This document shows, piece by piece, positions 6,397 through 14,042 of a stretch of DNA of 15,370 bases. Position numbers and translations under genes: made by a program. The notes under the pieces are model-generated. The model saw only the letters and a program-made list of their open reading frames with translations, did not search any database and was not told the DNA's origin. The first letter of the stretch is position 1; each line of letters starts with the position of its first letter. The stretch covers positions 1 to 15,370 of the forward strand of contig CALFLU010000074.1 in assembly GCA_937880125.1 (NCBI GenBank). Reading direction: 5' to 3'. The DNA is from an uncultured Eubacteriaceae bacterium. Its GTDB lineage: Bacteria; Bacillota; Clostridia; Eubacteriales; UBA1433.

Positions 6397-7359
6397 CTAT
6401 TTCACCTCGTCTTTCGGTCTGATTTTCTTGGCCTTTACAACGCCGTATACGCGAGGTCTTGTGTATCTTTCAATGATGGGTGTGGCCACATTCATCAGAA
6501 GAATCGAGTACGATACCCCTTCCGGATAACTGCCGAACAGCCGAATAATCATCGTAAGAAGCCCGCAGCCCACCGCATAAATAATTTGTCCCTTTGGTGT
6601 GACCGGAGAGGTGGTGTAGTCCGTCGCCATAAAGATTGCTCCCAACATCAACCCGCCTGCCAGTATATGAAACACCGGATCTTGCTTAAAGATTATCGCC
6701 AACACAAACACGGTGGCAATATAAATAACGGGAACCTTCCAGGTAATGACTTTTCTGATAATTAAGTAGATACCGCCCAGCAGCAGCGCCAGTGCGCTCA
6801 CTTCGCCGATGCAGCCATACATATTCCCCAAAAACATATCCATATAAGAGGGCATTTGCCCGGTAATTCCTTCCGAAAGCAGCCCCAGCGGTGTCGCTTG
6901 TGTCACCGTATCCGCTGCGGGAATAAAGGCTGAGCCCGTCATGCGCGCTCCCCAGCAAACAACCAAAAACGCCCTGGCTGCCAAAGCAGGGTTGACAATG
7001 TTGTGCCCGATACCGCCAAAGGCTTGTTTCACAATCAAAATTGCAAAAACGCTTCCCACCGCCGCAATCCACCAAGGCGCGCTTGCAGGTAAGTTAAAAG
7101 CAATCAGTACGCCGGTTACCGCCGCACTCAAATCCCCGATGGTGCTTTCTTTTTTCATGATCTTTCCCGCGGCCCATTCGGTCAATATCGCAACCGCCAC
7201 ACAAACCCCCGTCAGCATCAGCGCACTGACACCGAAAAAGATTACCGCGGCAACCATGGCAGGCGCCAGGGCAATCAGCACATCGCGCATCAACACCGTC
7301 GTGGTTGCATTCGATTTAATGTGAGGCGAAGAAGATACCGTAAATAATTTCGTTCCCAT
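6397..7359 (-). CDS. rnfD: Rnf complex subunit RnfD, membrane flavoprotein
   Basis: Polytopic 320-residue subunit related to NqrB, part of the ion-translocating core. The motif TQATPLG contains Thr156, the predicted site of covalent FMN attachment (family motif S/T-x-A-T). Other family marks are KQAFGGIGHNIVNPALAARAF before it and FMATDYTTSPVT in the C-terminal half. Most of the rest is hydrophobic helices. The start overlaps the rnfC stop by 1 nt (TAATG). The end, DEVK, carries the rnfG ribosome binding site. Length is typical of clostridial RnfD. Confidence 0.96.
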   Translation of the reverse strand: MGTKLFTVSSSPHIKSNATTTVLMRDVLIALAPAMVAAVIFFGVSALMLTGVCVAVAILTEWAAGKIMKKESTIGDLSAAVTGVLIAFNLPASAPWWIAAVGSVFAILIVKQAFGGIGHNIVNPALAARAFLVVCWGARMTGSAFIPAADTVTQATPLGLLSEGITGQMPSYMDMFLGNMYGCIGEVSALALLLGGIYLIIRKVITWKVPVIYIATVFVLAIIFKQDPVFHILAGGLMLGAIFMATDYTTSPVTPKGQIIYAVGCGLLTMIIRLFGSYPEGVSYSILLMNVATPIIERYTRPRVYGVVKAKKIRPKDEVK

Positions 7360-8762
7360 TAATTGTTGCCTCCTTTTGCCTTTTCCGCTTCCGCTTTTTC
7401 AGCCTGTTGTTTTCTTTTTGCAAGAATTTCTTTTTTTGCGACGCGGATATTGGACACCAACATGCGCTTTGTGGGGCACACATAAGCACATGCACCGCAC
7501 TCAATGCAGTCCATGGCGTTGTACTGCTCCGCCTTATCAAAATCACTTTTTATCGACATATTCGACAACATCAACGGCATCAAGCCCATGGGGCATGCAG
7601 CCACACATTTCGCACAGCGGATGCAGTCTTTTGCAGGCGCCAGATCTGTTTCTTCTTCAGACAACAATAACACCCCCGAGCCCCCTTTTAGAACCGGCAC
7701 ATCGGTTGAATAATGCGCAAAACCCATCATGGGTCCGCCCAGTATAAATTTTTCCGTATCACGAATTCCATCGCACTGCTGCAGCAGATGCTCAATATGC
7801 GTCCCGATTTTTACATCCATGCGTTGCGGTTTTACCACCCCACGACCCGTGATGGTCACAATGCGTTCAATGAGCGGCATGCCGTGCATCACCGCATCAT
7901 AAATCGCCTTTACCGTTGCCACATTAAAGACCACGCAACCCACATCAATGGGCAGTTTCCCCGAAGGAACTTCGCGTTTTGCAATGGCCTTTATAATGTG
8001 TTTTTCACTGCCTTGCGGGTACTTTGTTTTCAGCGAATACATTTCTATATTTAAATGTTTTGAGCTTTCATACATTTTTTCAATGGCCTCGGGCTTATTG
8101 TCTTCGATGCCGATATAGGCGCGATCAACGCCCAGCACATGCATAATAATTTCAAGACCCTTGACAATTTCGTCGCTGTTGCGCACCATCAGCGCATCAT
8201 CGTTGGTTAAATACGCTTCGCATTCCGCAGCGTTTAAAATTAAATATTCCGCCTTTTTCCCCTCGGGAATCGAAAGCTTCACATGGGTCGGAAAGGTTGC
8301 TCCACCCATGCCGACGATGCCGGCATCTTGAATGATTTGAAGAATTTCTTTGCTCGTCAAGTTTTTATACTCTTTACGAGGTAAAATCGACTCGTGGAGC
8401 GTTTCTTGCATATCGTTTTTGATGACAATACTCATAACACGCTGTCCGTTTGTGTGAATTCTCGGCTCAACGGCTATTACTTCACCTGAAACGGTTGCGT
8501 GAGTCGGCACGGAGACAAATCCGCCCGGCTCTGCAATTTTTTGCCCCATCTTTACTCGGTCCCCCACAGCAACAATCGGCTTGCTCGGTGCGCCCAAGTG
8601 CATAGACACCGGCAAAACCACTTCTTGCGGCGGAGTCGATTTCATCACTTTCAAACCGGATGTCAACTCTTTGTTGTAACGCAAATGCGTTCCACCCTTG
8701 AATGTAGCTTGTTTCATATTCATCGTTATTGCCACTACCTTTTTATTCATTTTTTTGCGCAT
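7359..8762 (-). CDS. rnfC: Rnf complex subunit RnfC, NADH-binding flavoprotein/ferredoxin
   Basis: Peripheral cytoplasmic subunit where NAD+ is reduced (or NADH oxidised), related to NuoF and NqrF-coupled NqrA folds. The 467-residue frame shows TFKGGTHLRYNKELT near the start and a Gly-rich flavin/nucleotide region with GIVGMGGATFPTHVKL near residues 147-162. Two 4Fe-4S groups follow: CIRCAKCVAACP from Cys380 and CIECGACAYVCP from Cys419. Start choice is uncertain. The first ATG (8762) has no ribosome binding site, and in-frame ATGs at 8750, 8723 and 8717 are alternatives. Homology normally begins near the 8723/8717 pair. There is no long Lys/Ala-rich C-terminal repeat as in enterobacterial RnfC, only a short KAEAEKAKGG tail. 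First gene of the operon. Confidence 0.95.
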   Translation of the reverse strand: MRKKMNKKVVAITMNMKQATFKGGTHLRYNKELTSGLKVMKSTPPQEVVLPVSMHLGAPSKPIVAVGDRVKMGQKIAEPGGFVSVPTHATVSGEVIAVEPRIHTNGQRVMSIVIKNDMQETLHESILPRKEYKNLTSKEILQIIQDAGIVGMGGATFPTHVKLSIPEGKKAEYLILNAAECEAYLTNDDALMVRNSDEIVKGLEIIMHVLGVDRAYIGIEDNKPEAIEKMYESSKHLNIEMYSLKTKYPQGSEKHIIKAIAKREVPSGKLPIDVGCVVFNVATVKAIYDAVMHGMPLIERIVTITGRGVVKPQRMDVKIGTHIEHLLQQCDGIRDTEKFILGGPMMGFAHYSTDVPVLKGGSGVLLLSEEETDLAPAKDCIRCAKCVAACPMGLMPLMLSNMSIKSDFDKAEQYNAMDCIECGACAYVCPTKRMLVSNIRVAKKEILAKRKQQAEKAEAEKAKGGNN

Positions 8763-8808
8763 GGAACAAGGTTATCCACGGGCAAAACTCTGGAAGTCAT
8801 ATCATAGA

Positions 8809-8837
8809 ATTTTATACCTTATCCTTGTAAAGGTCAA
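8809..8837 (-). promoter_or_regulatory. Promoter of the rnfCDGEAB operon
   Basis: On the minus strand TTGACC (8837-8832) and TAAAAT (8814-8809) are separated by 17 nt; each box matches the sigma-A consensus at 5 of 6 positions. Transcription would start near 8802, about 40 nt before the first rnfC ATG or 80 nt before the 8723 ATG. Together with the hydA terminator upstream this makes rnf a separate transcription unit. Confidence 0.72.
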
Positions 8838-8987
8838 TGGATTTCATCCTTTTTTCCACACAAAGTTTCATCTTGTTTATCAAAAATTCTTCTTTTTTCG
8901 CCGACTGTGTCTTTTGGTTGCTTTGTCTTGGCTAGGCTTCTTTTTTTGCATTCAATGTTGACCTGCTCGTTGTTTTATTTCGCAATC
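8838..8987. other. Spacer between hydA terminator and rnf promoter
   Basis: About 150 nt with no supported gene, ribosome binding site-led reading frame or clear repeat. It is purine-rich on the minus strand. I see no leader structure or operator here. Together with the flanking terminator and promoter it makes up the roughly 295-nt hydA-rnfC gap. Confidence 0.5.
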
Positions 8988-9027
8988 AAAATCCGCCTTT
9001 GAAAATTTCATCTTCAAAGGCGGATTT
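8988..9027 (-). terminator. Strong intrinsic terminator after hydA
   Basis: A perfect 15-bp inverted repeat (AAATCCGCCTTTGAA at 8988-9002 against its complement at 9013-9027) with a 10-nt loop begins 30 nt after the hydA stop. In the minus-strand transcript the stem ends in UUU and is followed by a short U-rich stretch (UUGAUUG). It should end the hydCBA transcript and insulate rnf. Confidence 0.88.
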
Positions 9028-9056
9028 CTCGTGGATGTATAAATGTTATTTGTGGT

Positions 9057-10814
9057 TTACTTGTTGTTGATTTTTGGTCTTGCCGTATAGGTTGTGTGCA
9101 AGAGTTCATGTGCTTTGTGGCTGTTCGGTTTTTCTAAAAATTCATCATACAATTTTTTGATTGACGGATTTTCATGAGATTTTCGCAGTCTCAGCACATC
9201 TTTGTCTTCATGATAGAGCGCTTTGGCTCTTTCCACACGAATGTCTTTATCCATTTTGTCTTGTGCGCTTACAATGGGTTGTCCGCCGCCGTTTACACAG
9301 CCGCCGGGGCAAGCCATGAGCTCGATAAAGTGAACATCATCCAGTTTTCCCGCACGCAAATCGTCCATAACTTTGCGAATATTGGCACCGCCGTGGGCAA
9401 CCATTACTTTCAGTGTCAAGTCGCCTGCTTTGATGTCTGCAGCTTTGACGCCTTCCACACCACGCACAGCTTCATAGTCAATGTTTTCCGCTTCTTTGCC
9501 TGTGATAACTTCTACAGCAGTTCTTGCCGCTGCTTCCATAACGCCGCCGGTTGCACCAAAGATTGTGCCCGCACCGGTGTAGTCGCCGTAGTATTCGTCA
9601 AATTCTTCATCCGGCAGAGAGAGGAAGTCGATGCCCGCTTCTTTAATCATTCTTGCCAGTTCTCGGGAAGTGATGGATACATCGTTGTCCGGCAACCCGT
9701 TTTGAGACAATTCGGGGCGCAACACTTCAAACTTTTTCGCCGTACAAGGCATGATGCTGACAACAAAAACATCTTTCGGATCCAGCCCTTGGCTTTGTGC
9801 ATAGTGGGATTTCAAAACAGCACCCATCATACCTTGCGGTGATTTGCAGCTTGAGAGATGGTCCAACAAATCCGGATAATACATTTCGCAATATTTAATC
9901 CAGCCCGGTGAGCAGCTTGTGATCATGGGAAGTTTGCCGCCTGAGGTGACTCTGCCAATCAGTTCGGTTCCTTCTTCCATGATGCAAAGGTCAGCGGCAA
10001 AGTTTGTGTCAAACACTCTGTCAAATCCTAAGCGACGCAATGAAGCCGCCAGTTTTCCGCTTACCAAAGAGCCGATCGGAAGCCCAAAAGCCTCACCCAA
10101 ACCTGCACGCACCGAAGGTGCCGAATGCACGAGCACATGCTTTGTGGGATCCGCTAGTGCTTCCCATACTCTGTCCGTATCGTCTTTTTCTTTCAGTGCG
10201 CCAACAGGGCAGTTGATAATACATTGTCCGCAGTTGATGCAGTTTACATCATTGAGTGCCATGTTAAAGGGCGGTTCTACGGATTTTTCAAATCCGCGGT
10301 TTGTCGCACCCAGTGCGCCCAAACCCTGCACGTCTTTACATACCGAAACACATCTTCCGCAAAGAATACATTTGCTCGGGTCACGAACAACCGAAGGAGA
10401 CAGTGCATCAATGGTATAGACTTCTTCTTTATTGGGCATATATCTGATTTCTCTGACGCCCAAATCTTCACTTACTTGTTGCAATTCACAAACGCCGCTT
10501 CTGTCGCAAGTGGTACATTCTCTGTTGTGATTGGATAAAATCAGTTCCAATATCGCCTTTCGCGTATCGCGAACCGTGGGGGTATTGGTAAATACTTCCA
10601 TGCCGTCCGAACAGGGATATACGCAGGAGGCCACTAAAGATTTTCCGCCCTTAATTTCCACCAGACACATGCGGCAAGCGCCGACTTCGTTGATGCCTTT
10701 CAAGTAGCAAAGTGTCGGAATATGGACGTTAATGGATTTTGCGGCTTCCAATATCGTTGTTCCTGCAGGAACACTGACATCTTGTCCGTTGATTTTTATA
10801 TTTAACATATTCAT
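9057..10814 (-). CDS. hydA: [FeFe] hydrogenase catalytic subunit HydA of the trimeric NAD/ferredoxin-linked enzyme
   Basis: Catalytic subunit that interconverts H2 with protons and electrons at the H-cluster. Domains of the 585-residue protein: N-terminal 2Fe-2S (Cys36, 47, 50, 64); His/Cys 4Fe-4S (His96, Cys100, 103, 109); two ferredoxin clusters (CILCGRCVSVC, CINCGQCIINCP); H domain. H-cluster motifs are L1 TSCSPGW (299-305), L2 IMPCTAKKFE (Cys357) and L3 ELMACPGGCVNGGGQP (Cys502, Cys506). L1 differs from the textbook TSCCPxW by Ser302. M1 is preferred to M3 because GAGG lies 8 nt upstream. It follows hydB by 23 nt and ends at a strong terminator. With hydB and hydC this fits the group A3 electron-bifurcating type; an enzyme linked to NADH only cannot be excluded. 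The maturases HydE, HydF and HydG are not in the window. Confidence 0.96.
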   Translation of the reverse strand: MNMLNIKINGQDVSVPAGTTILEAAKSINVHIPTLCYLKGINEVGACRMCLVEIKGGKSLVASCVYPCSDGMEVFTNTPTVRDTRKAILELILSNHNRECTTCDRSGVCELQQVSEDLGVREIRYMPNKEEVYTIDALSPSVVRDPSKCILCGRCVSVCKDVQGLGALGATNRGFEKSVEPPFNMALNDVNCINCGQCIINCPVGALKEKDDTDRVWEALADPTKHVLVHSAPSVRAGLGEAFGLPIGSLVSGKLAASLRRLGFDRVFDTNFAADLCIMEEGTELIGRVTSGGKLPMITSCSPGWIKYCEMYYPDLLDHLSSCKSPQGMMGAVLKSHYAQSQGLDPKDVFVVSIMPCTAKKFEVLRPELSQNGLPDNDVSITSRELARMIKEAGIDFLSLPDEEFDEYYGDYTGAGTIFGATGGVMEAAARTAVEVITGKEAENIDYEAVRGVEGVKAADIKAGDLTLKVMVAHGGANIRKVMDDLRAGKLDDVHFIELMACPGGCVNGGGQPIVSAQDKMDKDIRVERAKALYHEDKDVLRLRKSHENPSIKKLYDEFLEKPNSHKAHELLHTTYTARPKINNK

Positions 10815-10837
10815 ATTATTCGCCTCTTTACTTCAAT

Positions 10838-12709
10838 TTATTTTTTGTCAATTGCTTTGAATTTGCATGTCTGCAAACACAATCCGCATTTGATACATTC
10901 TTCTTGATTGATTACAAAAGGAGACTTGACTTCTCCGGATATTGCATTTACCGGGCATTTCTTCGCACAAAGCGAGCAGCCTACGCATTTTGCCGGATCA
11001 ATCGTAAATGTAATCAGGTTCTTGCAAACGCCGGCCGGACATTTTTTCTCTTTGATATGCGCTTCATATTCCGGTCTGAAATATCTCAAAGTCGACAACA
11101 CAGGATTGGCCGCCGTTTGGCCCAATGCACACAGTGAGCCGGCTTTCAGCGCTTTTGCCAAGTCTTCCAGCTTTTCGATATCGCCTTCTTTGCCTTCGCC
11201 GTTGCAAATTCTGTTGAGGATTTCTAGCATTCTCTTGGTACCGATACGGCACGGCGAACATTTTCCGCAGGATTCATCAACAATAAAGTCCATAAAGAAT
11301 CGCGCTACGTCTACCATGCAGTTGTCTTCGTCCATAACAATGAGTCCGCCCGAACCCATCATAGAGCCGATTTGTGCCAGTGATTTAAAGTCGATGGGCG
11401 TATCAAGGTGTTGTGTCGGGATACATCCGCCTGAAGGTCCGCCTGTCTGTGCAGCTTTAAATGCTTTTTCGTTGGGAATGCCTCCACCGATGTCATAGAC
11501 GATTTCTCTGAGCGTTGTGCCCATTTCCACTTCCACCAGACCTGTATTGGCAATTTTTCCGCCGAGCGCAAACACTTTTGTGCCTTTGCTGTCATCGGTG
11601 CCCATGTTTGCAAACCACTGTGCGCCTTCACGGATAATTTTGGGAATATTCGCCAGTGTTTCCACGTTGTTTAACACGGTGGGTTTTTTGAATGCGCCTT
11701 CGTTTGCCGGAAACGGCGGTCTGGGACGCGGCTCGCCACGTTTGCCTTCAACCGAGTTAAGCAAAGCTGTTTCTTCACCGCATACAAACGCACCTGCGCC
11801 CAAGCGAACGTGCAGATCAAAATTAAAGCCTGTTCCCATGATGTCTTTTCCGAGCAGTCCGTATTCTCTTGCTTGATTAATGGCAATGGTCAAACGTTTT
11901 ACCGCAATGGGATACTCGGCACGCACATATACATAGCCTTCGTCTGCGCCGATTGCATAAGCGGCAATGGCCATTGCTTCCACAATGACATGGGGGTCGC
12001 CTTCCAAAACGGAACGGTCCATAAATGCACCGGGGTCGCCTTCGTCGGCATTACAAACAACAAATTTTTTGTCGTTTTGTGCCGATTTTGCAAATTTCCA
12101 TTTCATGCCTGTGGGGAATCCCGCGCCGCCTCTGCCGCGCAGTCCGGAATCCAAAATTTCTTGAATCACTTCGTCTTGTGTCATGGTCGTTACAACTTTG
12201 TGCAACGCTTCATAACCTTTGAGTGCCAAATATTCGTCAATACATTCCGGGTCAATCAAACCGCAGTTGCCCAGTGCATTACGTTTTTGTTTTTTGTAAA
12301 ATTCAAGTTTGTTCAGCCCGTCGTTGGGGTCTGCTTTGATTTCGTCCAAAACCAATCTGTCGACAATTTCTTTGCCGATGATGTGCTTTTCAACGATTTC
12401 TTTGAAATCCGACGGTTGAACATGGCTGTAGAAAGTGCCTTCGGGATAGATAATCATAATCGGTCCCTTTTGGCAAAGGCCGAAACAACCCGTTTGGATA
12501 ACTTCGACTTCTTTGTCCAAATTGTGTGCTTTCAATTCATCTTTCATATTTTGAATCAAAATGTGCGAACTGGAAGAATGGCATCCCGTACCGCCGCATA
12601 CCATGATTTGTGTCTTGCTTTCCGTTTTTGCTTCCAATCCCACACGAAGACCGATTCTGTCAAGTTTCTCTTTACCGATTTGTCGTAATTCTTCTATTGA
12701 TTTTTTCAC
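10838..12709 (-). CDS. hydB: Hydrogenase subunit HydB, NuoF-like FMN/NADH subunit
   Basis: Diaphorase subunit that binds NAD(H) and FMN and is the proposed site of electron bifurcation in HydABC enzymes. The 623 residues comprise a thioredoxin-like 2Fe-2S domain (Cys38, Cys43, Cys75, Cys79) and a NuoF core with the FMN loop GLRGRGGAGFPTG near 189-201. The nucleotide motif GAGAFVCGEETAL is near 304-316 and the 4Fe-4S ligands ESCGKCSPCRIGT near 480-492. A C-terminal pair of 4Fe-4S groups follows (CVGCSLCAKKCP, CIKCGLCLQTC). The extra C-terminal ferredoxin domain, absent in plain NuoF, is typical of HydB. The start is GTG at 12709 with AAGG 9 nt upstream, 21 nt after hydC. All expected motifs are intact. 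Confidence 0.96.
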   Translation of the reverse strand: MKKSIEELRQIGKEKLDRIGLRVGLEAKTESKTQIMVCGGTGCHSSSSHILIQNMKDELKAHNLDKEVEVIQTGCFGLCQKGPIMIIYPEGTFYSHVQPSDFKEIVEKHIIGKEIVDRLVLDEIKADPNDGLNKLEFYKKQKRNALGNCGLIDPECIDEYLALKGYEALHKVVTTMTQDEVIQEILDSGLRGRGGAGFPTGMKWKFAKSAQNDKKFVVCNADEGDPGAFMDRSVLEGDPHVIVEAMAIAAYAIGADEGYVYVRAEYPIAVKRLTIAINQAREYGLLGKDIMGTGFNFDLHVRLGAGAFVCGEETALLNSVEGKRGEPRPRPPFPANEGAFKKPTVLNNVETLANIPKIIREGAQWFANMGTDDSKGTKVFALGGKIANTGLVEVEMGTTLREIVYDIGGGIPNEKAFKAAQTGGPSGGCIPTQHLDTPIDFKSLAQIGSMMGSGGLIVMDEDNCMVDVARFFMDFIVDESCGKCSPCRIGTKRMLEILNRICNGEGKEGDIEKLEDLAKALKAGSLCALGQTAANPVLSTLRYFRPEYEAHIKEKKCPAGVCKNLITFTIDPAKCVGCSLCAKKCPVNAISGEVKSPFVINQEECIKCGLCLQTCKFKAIDKK

Positions 12710-12730
12710 TATATCGTACCTTCGCTTTTC

Positions 12731-13201
12731 TTAATATTTCGCCAAAATATCGGGTATTTTATCCGGTGTCAACGCCCCATACACGTCTTCGTTGATCATC
12801 ATAACCGGGGCCAGTCCGCACGCACCCAAGCATCTCGTGGCTTCAATGGTAAATTTCTTATCTTCCGTTGTTTGTCCAACAACAACCCCCAACTCTCGTT
12901 CCACGCGATCCACAACGTTTTGCGCGCCTCGAACGTAGCAGGCCGTTCCCATACATACGCCGATTTTGTATTTTCCTTTTTGTACAAGCGTGAATTGCGA
13001 ATAGAATGTAACGATACCGTACACCTCTGAAAGCGGAACGTTCAGTTCATCTGCAATCACCTTTTGGAGTTCAATTGGCAAATAGCCGTATGCTCCTTGT
13101 GTTTCTTGGAGAATTGGCATGATGCAGCCGGGTTCTTCTTTGTGCTGCGCAATAATCTCTTTTAATGGCTCCAAGTTTTCAATGCTGATTAAGTCAACCA
13201 T
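12731..13201 (-). CDS. hydC: Hydrogenase subunit HydC, NuoE-like 2Fe-2S subunit
   Basis: Thioredoxin-like 2Fe-2S subunit that relays electrons in the HydABC complex, homologous to NuoE. The 156-residue protein has a helical N-terminal part with PILQETQGAYGYLP, a NuoE-family signature. The cluster ligands are Cys83 and Cys88 (CMGTAC) and Cys124 and Cys128 (CLGAC). ATG at 13201 is supported by AAAGGAGG 7-8 nt upstream. First gene of hydCBA, the common clostridial order. A NuoE of complex I is unlikely because the next genes are a hydrogenase and no other nuo genes are present. Confidence 0.95.
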   Translation of the reverse strand: MVDLISIENLEPLKEIIAQHKEEPGCIMPILQETQGAYGYLPIELQKVIADELNVPLSEVYGIVTFYSQFTLVQKGKYKIGVCMGTACYVRGAQNVVDRVERELGVVVGQTTEDKKFTIEATRCLGACGLAPVMMINEDVYGALTPDKIPDILAKY

Positions 13202-13349
13202 TCGAAATGCCTCCTTTGATTTTTTAAAATAATTCTGGAACGTGCTAAAACCACAAATCTCGAACGTTATTATTTTAACACTTAAACATCAACATTGTAC
13301 AATACAGGTTTTGAGATTGCAACAAAAACTTTAAAATAATTGTAGAGTT
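13202..13349 (-). promoter_or_regulatory. Upstream region of hydCBA with repeats and candidate promoter/operator
   Basis: AT-rich 148-nt gap after the ThiF gene. It holds an 18-nt Rex-like dyad at 13264-13281 (minus strand GTGTTAA-N4-ATAACGT; 10 of 14 matches to TTGTTAA-N4-TTAACAA). Inside it is a -10-like TAAAAT at 13276-13271. A perfect palindrome ATTGTACAAT lies at 13294-13303. TTAAAATAAT occurs three times (13224-13233, inverted at 13269-13278, 13331-13340). No -35 box sits at the right distance, so I cannot fix the start site. A weak A-T stem (13325-13330 with 13346-13351) may end the upstream transcript. Confidence 0.45.
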
Positions 13350-14042
13350 TTAGAAATTCTGATTTATTTCAGACAATAAGTAGAAAATAATCTCTTTTGC
13401 AAGCAATAAACCCGCCGTTGCAGGAACAAAAATCATGCTGGACGGCGGCACATTTCGATTGAGCGGAAGCTCTTCACTGAATACGACTTTCAATTTCGGA
13501 ACGCGCTCTTTTTTCAATTCATAGCGCATTTTTTTTGCCAGAGGGCAAATTTTTGTTTTATAGATATCGGTGACATGCAGCTTTTGCGGATCCACTTTAT
13601 TGCCCATACCCATGCTGCTGACGAGCATGATCTTTTGCTCATAGCAGTATTTTGCCACAGCCACCTTCGCTGCAATATCGTCAATGGCATCGATGACGCC
13701 ATCTGTTTGACGCAAAATTTTCCCCGCATTTTCTTTCGTGATTTTTTCTTCAAAGACCATCACTTCGCAGGCGGGATTAATATCGGCGATTCTTTTTTTT
13801 GCCAGGTCTGTCTTTGCCTGACCCACCGTGGAGTGCAGTGCATAAATCTGCCGATTGATATTGCTGGGTATAATCACAGAAAAATCCACCAGTATCAGTC
13901 TGCCGACCCCGCTGCGCGCCAGCGCTTCTGCCGCATAGGAGCCCACTCCGCCGAGCCCCAAAACCGTTACTGTGGATTTTTTTAATCGTTCGATGTTTTC
14001 TTTTCCGATCAGCGCAATGCTTCGCTCGTCCTGTGTTGTCAT
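13350..14042 (-). CDS. tcdA: ThiF-family adenylating protein, probably tRNA threonylcarbamoyladenosine dehydratase TcdA
   Basis: E1-like ATP-dependent enzyme. TcdA (CsdL/YgdL) cyclises t6A37 of ANN-decoding tRNAs to ct6A. The 230-residue protein has the nucleotide-binding motif GLGGVGS (29-35) and AEALARSGVG, followed by VDFSVIIPSNINRQ, the ThiF/TcdA signature with the Asp and Arg used in adenylation, and then HSTVGQAK. A short MTTQDERSIALIG N-terminus also matches the family. Start and argS stop overlap as TAATG, suggesting translational coupling; no good ribosome binding site is visible. ThiF and MoeB are alternatives, but no thiamine or molybdopterin genes are near and the CxxC zinc pairs of MoeB are absent. 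Confidence 0.82.
   Translation of the reverse strand: MTTQDERSIALIGKENIERLKKSTVTVLGLGGVGSYAAEALARSGVGRLILVDFSVIIPSNINRQIYALHSTVGQAKTDLAKKRIADINPACEVMVFEEKITKENAGKILRQTDGVIDAIDDIAAKVAVAKYCYEQKIMLVSSMGMGNKVDPQKLHVTDIYKTKICPLAKKMRYELKKERVPKLKVVFSEELPLNRNVPPSSMIFVPATAGLLLAKEIIFYLLSEINQNF

Noticed and set aside
8763..8987. Riboswitch or small RNA in the hydA-rnfC gap
   Set aside because: After the terminator I see no stable nested stems or known aptamer core, and the predicted rnf leader is only about 40-80 nt.
9909..9914. Possible selenocysteine or frameshift at the HydA L1 motif
   Set aside because: The codons are TGC TCA (Cys-Ser) in an uninterrupted frame. There is no in-frame TGA, so it is a plain substitution.
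11810..12688. Plus-strand open frame of 292 codons opposite hydB
   Set aside because: Antisense to the conserved N-terminal and NuoF coding sequence, Phe/Cys/His-rich composition and no start signal. Shadow frame.
13350..14042. ThiF-family gene as part of a ubiquitin-like conjugation or defence cassette
   Set aside because: No E2, JAB protease or ubiquitin-like gene is adjacent. The sequence matches TcdA-type features and is coupled to argS, a tRNA gene neighbour consistent with tRNA modification.
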